This document shows positions 7,746-13,986 of a DNA stretch of 15,210 nucleotides, piece after piece (the stretch's first letter is position 1; every line of letters begins with the position of its first letter). The notes beneath the pieces were generated by a model. It did not search any database and was not told where the DNA came from. It worked only from the letters and a program-made list of their open reading frames with translations. The stretch is from Singulisphaera sp. GP187 (GTDB lineage: Bacteria > Planctomycetota > Phycisphaerae > Phycisphaerales > SM1A02), in NCBI GenBank assembly GCA_945896765.1, contig CAMDEL010000015.1, positions 1 through 15,210 on the forward strand, read 5' to 3'. The position numbers and the translations under genes were made by a program.

Positions 7746-7762
7746 ACAACCGGGCAACAGAT

Positions 7763-8131
7763 TTAGCGCGGCGGCCACGCTGCGATCGCTCGTTCAAGTT
7801 CGCCGATCAACGACGGCAGATACTCGACGATTGTCTGCCACACGATTGCCGTGTCGATGGTGTCGTACCCGTGAATCATGCGGTTGCGCATAGTGCGGAT
7901 TCCTCGCCATGCGATGCCGGGCAATCGCGCACAAGTGGCCGTGCTGACCTTCGCTGACGCTTCGCCGATGACCTCGATCGACTTGACAATGGCCAGCAGC
8001 CGAACCTCGTCGGACTCCAATGTCGCCTGAGTCATGCCGTCGGCGATGCGAATGGTCCGGCGTGCGGACTCCAGCATGTGGGTGAGTCGAATCCAGTCTT
8101 CTTCGAGCACATCCCGTGGATCACGCGGCAT
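7763..8131 (-). CDS. hepT: HepT-like HEPN-domain toxin (RNase)
   Basis: HEPN toxin of the HepT/MntA (type VII) toxin-antitoxin family, an RNase in characterised members. The 122-residue helical protein carries the catalytic RX4HXY motif: R82, H87, Y89 within MRNRMIHGYD. In studied systems MntA modifies the tyrosine of this motif with AMP to silence the toxin. I placed the start at ATG 8131 (MPRDPRDVLEED) rather than an upstream codon at 8185, because the family begins close to the first helix. The start overlaps the mntA stop by 11 bp, as expected for a coupled pair. Sequence is more GC-rich than the neighbouring backbone genes, consistent with horizontal transfer. Confidence 0.9.
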   Translation of the reverse strand: MPRDPRDVLEEDWIRLTHMLESARRTIRIADGMTQATLESDEVRLLAIVKSIEVIGEASAKVSTATCARLPGIAWRGIRTMRNRMIHGYDTIDTAIVWQTIVEYLPSLIGELERAIAAWPPR

Positions 8132-8423
8132 GGAGCAGTTTCGCCTGGGCGACCACCTTGTCGCGGAAATAGCGGGAGAGCTCACGCGGAGTCTTCAGGT
8201 CAATCTTCCGGCCGATCAGATCGCACAGGTCGGCCTCAATTCTGGCGATGCTGAACAAGGTCGGCGTCCGGTCCGGCAGGAATTCCACCAGCACATCCAC
8301 ATCGCTGTCGGGGCGGAAATCATCCCGCAGAATGCTTCCGAAGAGCGACAGGCGCGAGACACCGTTGCTCCGACAGAACTCGGCGATCGCGTCGTGAGGG
8401 AAATTGACACCGTTGAGTTGCAC
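8121..8423 (-). CDS. mntA: MntA-like nucleotidyltransferase antitoxin
   Basis: Minimal nucleotidyltransferase of 100 residues, the antitoxin partner of HepT. It has the GSX10DXD signature: G29-S30, then D41 and D43 (FGSILRDDFRPDSDVDVLVEF region). A third acidic residue is D75 in KIDLKTP. In characterised pairs this enzyme transfers AMP to the HepT active-site tyrosine. The start is GTG 8423; an in-frame stop lies just upstream and no ATG occurs in frame before the GS motif. No strong ribosome binding site is visible. It precedes hepT and overlaps it by 11 bp, the antitoxin-first order. The motif is intact, so the pair looks functional. Confidence 0.9.
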   Translation of the reverse strand: MQLNGVNFPHDAIAEFCRSNGVSRLSLFGSILRDDFRPDSDVDVLVEFLPDRTPTLFSIARIEADLCDLIGRKIDLKTPRELSRYFRDKVVAQAKLLHAA

Positions 8424-8444
8424 GACTGCGGATCATAGCGAGCG

Positions 8445-8458
8445 TCATGAAGCGACTT
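8445..8458 (+). repeat. Direct repeat bracketing hepT-mntA, right copy
   Basis: Second copy of TCATGAAGCGACTT (see 7732-7745), 21 bp upstream of the mntA start. It could be a duplication scar of insertion or part of the mntA promoter region. Confidence 0.6.
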
Positions 8459-8558
8459 GCCGCCTTTCGGCGACATCGAATGTCTACATGATGACCCGCC
8501 AACTCGGAGCCCGCCGCCATAAGATCATGCGTTCAGCACAGACCGCCACCGTACCGTG

Positions 8559-9206
8559 ATGAGATGTAACCCCCACAGCCGTAAACTGATCGTGTGGGCT
8601 GTTGTTGGCGGCGCGGTGCTGACAGTTGGCGTCGCCTGGTGGTCTGGATTTTATGAGGACTGCTTCAACGGCACTGCTTGCCGGATCGTCACTTCCATGA
8701 GTGGTCCCGCGTGGCAGGGTGCGCTGGTTGCAAATGGTGTCATGGCAAACGGCGTGCTGAGTTTCGCGATTGAGGCAGAGCCGTCAAACGTAAAAGTGGC
8801 ACAGTCCATAGTTGAGGGGCCTGCATGGAGCCGAATTCGAACCAAGCCAACTCGCGAGCAAGTCGACAGTTTTCATGCTCTCTTTGAAGATGCGCGAGGA
8901 TGGCCGTTGCCCGCGCTGATGGCTCTGCATTCGAGCGATACGACCTTCGCCGTGTGGGAAACGGACTGGGGATTCAGCCTCGTTGGCTATCAGGGGAACT
9001 ATCGCGTGCCACGAGCGCTGCCCTTGCGTCCGATCATCGGTGGATTTCTGGTGGACTGGACAGTGTTCGCTGTCGTGTCCTACCTCGTTCTTTATCGCAT
9101 CTCGCACGCAAGACGCAACGCCCTCATCTGGCGAAAACGCTGCGTTGTTTGCGGGTATCCGAGAGGAACTTCGGCTGTGTGTAGCGAGTGTGGTGCTGAT
9201 AGATAG
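8559..9206 (+). CDS. Two-helix membrane protein with C-terminal zinc ribbon
   Basis: Hypothetical 215-residue protein. It has a predicted membrane helix at residues about 10-28 (LIVWAVVGGAVLTVGVAWW) and a second at 159-179 (IIGGFLVDWTVFAVVSYLVLY). A loop of about 130 residues lies between them, probably extracytoplasmic. The C-terminus is a zinc ribbon with C195, C198, C208 and C211 (CVVCGYPRG...CSECG). This CxxCGY.xRG...CxxCG tail recurs in planctomycete membrane proteins; its role is unknown. ATG 8559 is preceded in frame by a GTG at 8556, which is also possible. No clear ribosome binding site. The only likely operon partner is the broken lipoprotein gene 46 bp downstream. Confidence 0.7.
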   Translation: MRCNPHSRKLIVWAVVGGAVLTVGVAWWSGFYEDCFNGTACRIVTSMSGPAWQGALVANGVMANGVLSFAIEAEPSNVKVAQSIVEGPAWSRIRTKPTREQVDSFHALFEDARGWPLPALMALHSSDTTFAVWETDWGFSLVGYQGNYRVPRALPLRPIIGGFLVDWTVFAVVSYLVLYRISHARRNALIWRKRCVVCGYPRGTSAVCSECGADR

Positions 9207-9252
9207 GAATTCGCTTTCTGAGTGTCGAGGCTACTCCAGGGAGATTCAACAA

Positions 9253-9294
9253 ATGAAATCTGTGTTGATCGTATGTCTGCTAGCAGGCTGTTGA
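9253..9294 (+). pseudogene. Lipoprotein gene truncated at its lipobox by an IS
   Basis: A good ribosome binding site (AGGGAG, 9238-9243, 9-nt spacer) precedes ATG 9253. The frame reads MKSVLIVCLLAGC and then stops (TGA). This is a short lipoprotein signal peptide with a canonical LAGC lipobox. The last four codons (GCA GGC TGT TGA) coincide exactly with the 12-bp terminal repeat of the adjacent insertion sequence, so the mature part appears to have been displaced or deleted. No continuation is recognisable beyond the other IS end at 10443. The Gly-Cys may come from the IS end rather than from the original gene, so the lipobox could be coincidental. Confidence 0.55.
9283..9294 (+). repeat. IS terminal inverted repeat, left end
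   Basis: GCAGGCTGTTGA, the exact reverse complement of 10431-10442. Similarity stops after 12 bp. Confidence 0.85.
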
Positions 9295-9417
9295 TCTATC
9301 CATTTTGAGCGACACTTTTGCTTTTCGGCGCGAAGTTTGCCGAGTTCACGCAACTCAACTTTGTTGTTTCGCGGCTCGTGTCGGAGCCGTTTCAGTCAGT
9401 TCGCGTTGCGCATCGCG

Positions 9418-10366
9418 TCACGTTGCCAGCAGTGTGCTCATGCGCACCAGGTTGAGAGAGCAAAGCGCGATGTTCGCGAACTGTTGAATCTTCCACCGAC
9501 CGACGACCCTTGCCCGTCGCAGGCCGCCAAACTGTTTGAGCCCTCCAAAGATCTCTTCATTGAGTTTGCGTTTCTTCTGACTCACCTGACAATACTTCTC
9601 GCGCTGCCGGTGTTGATTTCGCCAGCGCGCCATTTTGCCTTCGTCATCTTCGCAGGGAACTTTGATCTCATCCTTCGACTTGCACGCAACATGCGGCTCG
9701 ATGCCGCGCTCTTCCAACGCAGGAAGAAAGTCTTCCGTGTCGTAGCCCTTGTCGTAGTCCTTGTCGGCACCGAGCATCGTTGGCGCAAGATTCAGTTTTC
9801 GCTTCACGCGATCGAGCATCTTTAATCCATATGTGCGCTCTGCGTAACCATCCGCTTCTCCGACGCAGATGTCCACGCCGATCCCGTTGCGGTTTTCCAT
9901 GAGCACATGCATGCTGTGCTCTAAGTATGCGACACCTTCCGTCTTTATATACAGCCGCGCCTCAGGATCGACGACACTGCAATGCGTGGCATTTCCGCGC
10001 CTTTGACCGCAGAAATCAACCCATGCGTTGGAGTCGGGACGAGGAGTCGCTGTGATCGAAACACGCCTCGTCGGGCGTCATGTCGAGAAACCAACGGAAC
10101 AGCAAGTCGAAGGTGATCCGTTCGCACAGTGCGCGCTCGGAGCGCACCGTGTAGAGGCTCATGAGCACCATCGCTTTCAGGAGACGCTCTGGCGGAATGC
10201 TTGGCCAGCCGTTGGCGCAATACGCTGCGGCGAAGGTCCGACTCATCGACGAAAGCGCTTCGTCCGCCATGCGCTTGATTGCGCGAAGCGGATGATTCGC
10301 AGAAACCAAATCCTCGAGATTGATGTTGACGAACATGGTGGATTGACAAGTGGTGCGACCTCTCAT
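9418..10366 (-). pseudogene. IS5-family DDE transposase, internally deleted and frameshifted
   Basis: The N-terminal part (10366 to about 10050) is family-typical: NHPLRAIKRMADEAL, PSIPPERLLKAMVLMSLY, SERALCERITFDLLFRWF, then FDHS. The C-terminal part (about 10035-9418) continues in another frame with VDFCGQRRGNATH, DPEARLY, HVLMENRNG, GADKDYD and EEIFGGLKQ, ending near LVRMSTLLAT. Family comparison from memory indicates about 70 residues missing between the halves, including the first catalytic Asp (usually in a DGTLIEAW-like motif). The second Asp (GADK) and the Glu (EEIFG) remain. The junction carries a 7-bp direct repeat GGAGTCG (10030-10036 and 10043-10049). A 12-bp tandem near-duplication (9739-9762) adds DYDK. 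The gene cannot make active transposase. Confidence 0.88.
9739..9762 (+). repeat. 12-bp tandem duplication inside transposase remnant
   Basis: GTCGTAGCCCTT (9739-9750) and GTCGTAGTCCTT (9751-9762) match at 11 of 12 positions. On the coding strand they give the doubled DYDKGYD next to the second catalytic Asp, where relatives usually read a single DKGYDT. Confidence 0.6.
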
Positions 10367-10430
10367 GAAAATCCCTACGCAGACATACGCCCCTGCGGTT
10401 TTTTGAATCTCAGAAGATTGTCTGAGTTAT

Positions 10431-10442
10431 TCAACAGCCTGC
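10431..10442 (+). repeat. IS terminal inverted repeat, right end
   Basis: TCAACAGCCTGC, the exact reverse complement of 9283-9294; it marks the transposase 5' side of the element. Confidence 0.85.
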
Positions 10443-10452
10443 GAATGCATTT

Positions 10453-10487
10453 CCGTGGCTCGATTCCGTGGCTCGATTCCGTGACTC
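10453..10487 (+). repeat. 13-bp tandem repeat
   Basis: CCGTGGCTCGATT occurs at 10453-10465 and 10466-10478, followed by a partial copy CCGTGACTC (10479-10487). It lies just outside the IS right end, in a 236-bp stretch (10443-10678) where I find no convincing gene. Confidence 0.7.
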
Positions 10488-10491
10488 AAAT

Positions 10492-10530
10492 TCAGTCGCG
10501 CATCCGCTTGCGTGCCCAGCCGTTGGAAAG
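10492..10530 (+). repeat. Dispersed 39-bp direct repeat, copy 2
   Basis: Second copy of the repeat at 7652-7690, same orientation, 33 of 39 matches by eye. The two copies enclose the toxin-antitoxin pair, the zinc-ribbon protein, the broken lipoprotein gene and the IS. Confidence 0.6.
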
Positions 10531-10678
10531 TTCTCTCGGGCGAGTTCCGCAGGCGGCCGACGGCACTTGCAATAAAATTTCGCAAACCAGATCGTGTCGG
10601 TCGCCGAGGACTGTCTGAGCCCCGAGAGGACTTTTCACGGCTGCCCACTTATGCATTTTCTCCGCTCGAATCCAGACC

Positions 10679-11881
10679 TCACTTCTCGCGAATCAGATCC
10701 GCATCTTTGTCCGCAACAAGCACAACAATCATCGGCTGACTCATCGCAGCAGCATGTGCATCAAGCGGCGTCTTCTGGGCATCTGCATTCACAGTCGATT
10801 GCACAATCAACTCTGTTCCAGCTTCTAGCGCAAGCGGAGGATCAAACATCCACGGCTCGCTCAATCTCTCATTCCACTTTGGAATATTCAGCACGCATTG
10901 CAATTGTCCCTTCGCATCCTTTGCAAAAACATCAATCGATTGCACCCTCGATCCCGCGCGAATTGAAATTGAAACTGCCTCGCATGCAGATGCGATTGTG
11001 GCTGGACGCGAAGGGCTTATCGCGATGGCATGAACAAGTTTGCAGGGAAATTCTGGCGTGAGAAAACGGACATTCCCTGCGGTAGATTCGACCTTTCCCC
11101 GTCCTTCAGCATGGATCTCTGCGACCAGTACTGCATCGATTGGAATTTTCATTGCATAACCCTTAGGCAATTGCCAGAGTGTTGACAAGCGCGAAACGCC
11201 GCCGCTCGAACCAGAAACTTGCAACCCGATATCTCCGACGGCGTCATAACCCGGCGCAGGATCCGAAGCATCCAACCGTGCGGCAAAACCCAGTTCATCC
11301 CAAAGAAAAGAAATTGAGTGAACAACTCCAGGTGCATCCGCAACAAATTCGATCGCATTGAAAAACTTCGGTGCGTCAGGATTCATCGTTGGATCCTGTT
11401 TGATGGCGAAAGATCTGAGCGTCATCCCAGGATCTCCTCCGACTTGCCAACCATCTGCGACTCGAAAGGCGATCTCGCACTCCTGCGATGGGCGAGGGGT
11501 GACAACTGCGCTGGGAACTTTGCCTTGTGCACTCTGATCTAGCCATTCCAAAAGGGCCGCGCGATCTGTCGCAGAAAGTTTGCGTGAGTCCTTCAATGGC
11601 GCACCCGATTCGCTTGGAAGCCATGGTGGCATCAATCCATCTCGAACAACTTGTGCTGCAGTTGTCGCTCTGCGGCGCAGCGCAATTGGATCAGTCAAGT
11701 CAAGTGCGGCTGGACTGTTTGCGCCATGACATGGCAAACAAGACTTAGAAAATACTTGCGCTCCATTCCAAATCTGCGGATTTTCAGCATGAATGTGCTG
11801 ATCAGCAGATGCGCAAACAACCAAAGTCAACACGCAAAAAACAAAGCAAGAGCGACCCAATCGCTCTGCCCAGAAAATCAT
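10679..11881 (-). CDS. Exported cytochrome c / copper monooxygenase-like protein
   Basis: 400-residue predicted periplasmic protein. Residues 1-26 are a signal peptide (FVFCVLTLVVCASA). A class I cytochrome c domain follows, with haem site C48-x-x-C51-H52 and probable axial Met84 (GLMPPW). From about 135 the sequence resembles the bacterial copper type II ascorbate-dependent monooxygenase (PHM/DBH) fold: GVVHSISFLWDE (185-196), LDASDPAPGYDAVG (203-216), LPKGYAMKIPIDAVLVAEIHAEGRGK (238-263). In active relatives these places carry HH and HxH copper ligands. Here they read HS (188-189) and a single H257, so copper catalysis is doubtful. Start ATG 11881 overlaps the ATPase stop as ATGA; the longer in-frame extension to 12052 lies inside the ATPase gene and is unlikely. 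Confidence 0.8.
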   Translation of the reverse strand: MIFWAERLGRSCFVFCVLTLVVCASADQHIHAENPQIWNGAQVFSKSCLPCHGANSPAALDLTDPIALRRRATTAAQVVRDGLMPPWLPSESGAPLKDSRKLSATDRAALLEWLDQSAQGKVPSAVVTPRPSQECEIAFRVADGWQVGGDPGMTLRSFAIKQDPTMNPDAPKFFNAIEFVADAPGVVHSISFLWDELGFAARLDASDPAPGYDAVGDIGLQVSGSSGGVSRLSTLWQLPKGYAMKIPIDAVLVAEIHAEGRGKVESTAGNVRFLTPEFPCKLVHAIAISPSRPATIASACEAVSISIRAGSRVQSIDVFAKDAKGQLQCVLNIPKWNERLSEPWMFDPPLALEAGTELIVQSTVNADAQKTPLDAHAAAMSQPMIVVLVADKDADLIREK

Positions 11882-13917
11882 GCTGTTGCTGCAAGCCGCT
11901 GCGCAGCGCGGACAGGCTTTTGTGCGCGATTGGATTCCATCATTCGCCGTACTTCTTCTGCGTCTGCAAATTCCTCGCCGAATCTCACAAGTCTGAGACT
12001 GTTGGCGATAACGAAAATATACGCAGCTGCTTGATAGAAAGGTGTGACCCAAATATCGATCTGGCCAGTTGCTGCCAATGCGAGACCGATCGTTGCCAAC
12101 AACAAACTCGCACCGATATTGACCGCAATGATGCCGCGAGTCTTCGCTGCAAGTTCGAGCAAGAATGGAATGTGTCGAAGATCTTCATTCATCAAAGCAA
12201 CACCTGCGCTGTTGGTCGCAATATCCGAACCTGAAAGTCCCATGGCAACGCCAACATCTGCGCTGGCGAGAATTGGTCCGTCGTTGATTCCGTCGCCGAC
12301 GACAAGAACCTTATGACCGCGTTGCAGCAGATACTTCAATTCTTCGTGCTTCTCTTCTGGAAGGCATTCAGCTTCGATGGTGTCGACACCTACAGCTTCG
12401 CCCACTTGACGGGCGACAGCCAATCGATCACCTGTGAAGATGCAGATGCGCCGAACTCCCAATTGTCGCAGGCGAGTGACAGTTTCCGCCGCATTTTGCC
12501 GCAATTTGTCTTCAAGTCCGACTGCGCCTAAATATTTGTTGTCGACCATGACATGCACGCTCGACATGCCTTCGATGCGCTCTTCAACCTTGGCGACTTG
12601 TTCTGCGACGCTTGGATTGAGTTCTCGAAGCCACTGAGATCTTCCAGCGTGAATGGTGGATCCGGTTGCAGTTTTTGCAAGCACTCCGCGCCCGTGAATT
12701 TCTTCATATGCGGTGAGAGCGGTGGGTTGGATTCGTGCGCGCGTTGCAGTTTCAAGAATGCTGCGTGCAAGTGGATGGTTGGAAGATTGTTCGCAGTCAG
12801 CGGCAGCTTGCAGAAGTGCGGCGCCTTCACATCCTTCTGCAGGAGCAAGTCTGCTGACGCTGAATTTTCCAGTTGTGAGAGTTCCAGTCTTATCCAAGAC
12901 GACAGTGTCGATTCGTCCTGCAGCTTCCAATGTTCGCGTTTGCTTGATCATGATTCCCAATCGAGCCGCTGCAGCGAATGCTGCAACCATTGCAGTGGGG
13001 TATGCAATCAAAAGCGCACCTGGGCAAGTCACGACCAAGACGGTGATCGCACGCACGGCTGCTTGATCGCGAATTTCTGCAACTACGCTCTTACTGGTGA
13101 AGAACCAAACTAATCCAGCGACCATCAACACGACTGGCACGTAATACGCAGCCAATCGTTCGATGAGTTCTTGGCGATCACTGCGAGAATTTTCGGCTTC
13201 TCGGATCAGCGTTTCGACTTTACCGATGGTGGTCTCACCTGCGACTGCAGTCACAGAAATGTCCAATTGTCCCGTCAAATTGGTAGTTCCCGCATACACA
13301 TCAAGTCCAGGCTGCGCTTCAACTGGCACAGCTTCACCAGTCAAGGAAGCCTGATTGATGCTGCTTGTGCCGCGCACAACGCGACCGTCGGCAGGAAGAT
13401 TTTCTCCAGGTCGAACACGAAGTACATCTCCAACTCTCACAACATTGCGACTGACTTCACGTTCACTTCCAGAAGCATCGACGATACGCGCCATATCTGG
13501 AGTCAATTCCAGAAGATCACGAATTGCGCGTTGCGCACCCCAAGCAGTTCGCGAGAGGATCAGTTCTGAGAGCCAGAGAAAAAAAGCAAGAAATCCTGCG
13601 GCGAGGTAAAGATGATTCGCCATCGCGGCAAGCACTGCCAACGTCGCAAGCGAATCGCTCGATGGACGACCCATTTTCAATTCTTTCAGCGCACCGACAG
13701 CCATCGGTACAGTCAGAATGATCGCGCCGATCACAGCGGGAATTTGCGCGACGGAAGGTTCAATACCAAAAAGCGTAGAGCCTAACCACGAAACCAAGAG
13801 CATCATTCCTCCACAGAGTGCAATAAATAGCCTCCGCTCAAGTCGGATGCCGCCTTGTGCGGCCTCCGCATCGCGGTCATTTCGAGTTGTTGAGGTTGAT
13901 GCATTTATCGTGGTCAT
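11878..13917 (-). CDS. P1B-type heavy-metal-translocating ATPase with CPG motif
   Basis: Membrane P-type ATPase of 679 residues that should export or import a transition metal. Visible signatures: TGEAVP (193-198, actuator), TCPGALLIAYP (297-307, the transmembrane metal site), DKTGTLT (342-348, phosphorylated D342), HPLA with H381-P382 (nucleotide domain, P1B hallmark), TGDR (495-498) and GDGINDGP (541-548). The transmembrane motif is CPG rather than the CPC of Cu and Zn/Cd pumps. No N-terminal GMxCxxC metal-binding domain is present. The metal is therefore unclear. ATG 13917 has GGAG upstream in a 69-bp divergent gap with gpsA. Its stop overlaps the cytochrome gene (ATGA), implying a translationally coupled operon. 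Confidence 0.93.
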   Translation of the reverse strand: MTTINASTSTTRNDRDAEAAQGGIRLERRLFIALCGGMMLLVSWLGSTLFGIEPSVAQIPAVIGAIILTVPMAVGALKELKMGRPSSDSLATLAVLAAMANHLYLAAGFLAFFLWLSELILSRTAWGAQRAIRDLLELTPDMARIVDASGSEREVSRNVVRVGDVLRVRPGENLPADGRVVRGTSSINQASLTGEAVPVEAQPGLDVYAGTTNLTGQLDISVTAVAGETTIGKVETLIREAENSRSDRQELIERLAAYYVPVVLMVAGLVWFFTSKSVVAEIRDQAAVRAITVLVVTCPGALLIAYPTAMVAAFAAAARLGIMIKQTRTLEAAGRIDTVVLDKTGTLTTGKFSVSRLAPAEGCEGAALLQAAADCEQSSNHPLARSILETATRARIQPTALTAYEEIHGRGVLAKTATGSTIHAGRSQWLRELNPSVAEQVAKVEERIEGMSSVHVMVDNKYLGAVGLEDKLRQNAAETVTRLRQLGVRRICIFTGDRLAVARQVGEAVGVDTIEAECLPEEKHEELKYLLQRGHKVLVVGDGINDGPILASADVGVAMGLSGSDIATNSAGVALMNEDLRHIPFLLELAAKTRGIIAVNIGASLLLATIGLALAATGQIDIWVTPFYQAAAYIFVIANSLRLVRFGEEFADAEEVRRMMESNRAQKPVRAAQRLAATA

Positions 13918-13986
13918 GATTGAGGGGTCTCCAATTGTATTTTAGGTTAGCACGCTTGCCTATCGAAGTCGTGGTAGGGTGATTGG
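13918..13986. promoter_or_regulatory. Divergent promoter region between the ATPase operon and gpsA
   Basis: This 69-bp gap separates two divergent genes and so should hold promoters for both. An AT-rich patch (ATTGTATTTTAG, 13934-13945) is the likeliest -10 area, but I could not assign consensus -35/-10 pairs with correct spacing. GGAG on the - strand, 11 nt before the ATPase ATG, and AGGGTG before gpsA are possible ribosome binding sites. Confidence 0.4.

Larger units (their letters stand above)
7466..7762. other. Noncoding region after infC
   Basis: This 297-bp stretch lies between infC and the convergent hepT gene. I see no rpmI/rplT coding sequence in any frame. It contains a GC-rich hairpin (7527-7544), a weak inverted repeat GAGCGA/TCGCTC (7617-7622 and 7632-7637), one copy of a 39-bp dispersed repeat (7652-7690) and one copy of a direct repeat bracketing the toxin-antitoxin pair (7732-7745). 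A short frame starting at ATG 7669 (MRAQPLES..., 32 codons) overlaps the dispersed repeat and may be a gene remnant. Confidence 0.6.
9283..10442 (-). mobile_element. Decayed IS5/IS1182-type insertion sequence
   Basis: An element of 1160 bp bounded by perfect 12-bp terminal inverted repeats: GCAGGCTGTTGA at 9283-9294 and TCAACAGCCTGC at 10431-10442. It contains one transposase gene on the - strand, now inactivated. Family assignment rests on the transposase sequence (N-terminal DUF772-like part plus DDE domain) and on the GGCTGTTGA end type. I see no matching target-site duplication (left flank ...TGCTA, right flank GAATG...), which suggests flank loss or later rearrangement. A 6-bp palindrome (CTCAGA/TCTGAG, 10409-10426) lies between the right end and the gene start. 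Confidence 0.88.

Noticed and set aside
9283..10442. Target-site duplication around the IS
   Set aside because: The bases flanking the 12-bp terminal repeats (GCTA on the left, GAAT on the right) do not match, and shifting the boundaries by 1-3 bp does not produce a convincing duplication.
10594..11061. + strand frame over the cytochrome gene end
   Set aside because: It overlaps the - strand gene with a signal peptide and haem motif; the + frame is low-complexity and has no recognisable domain.
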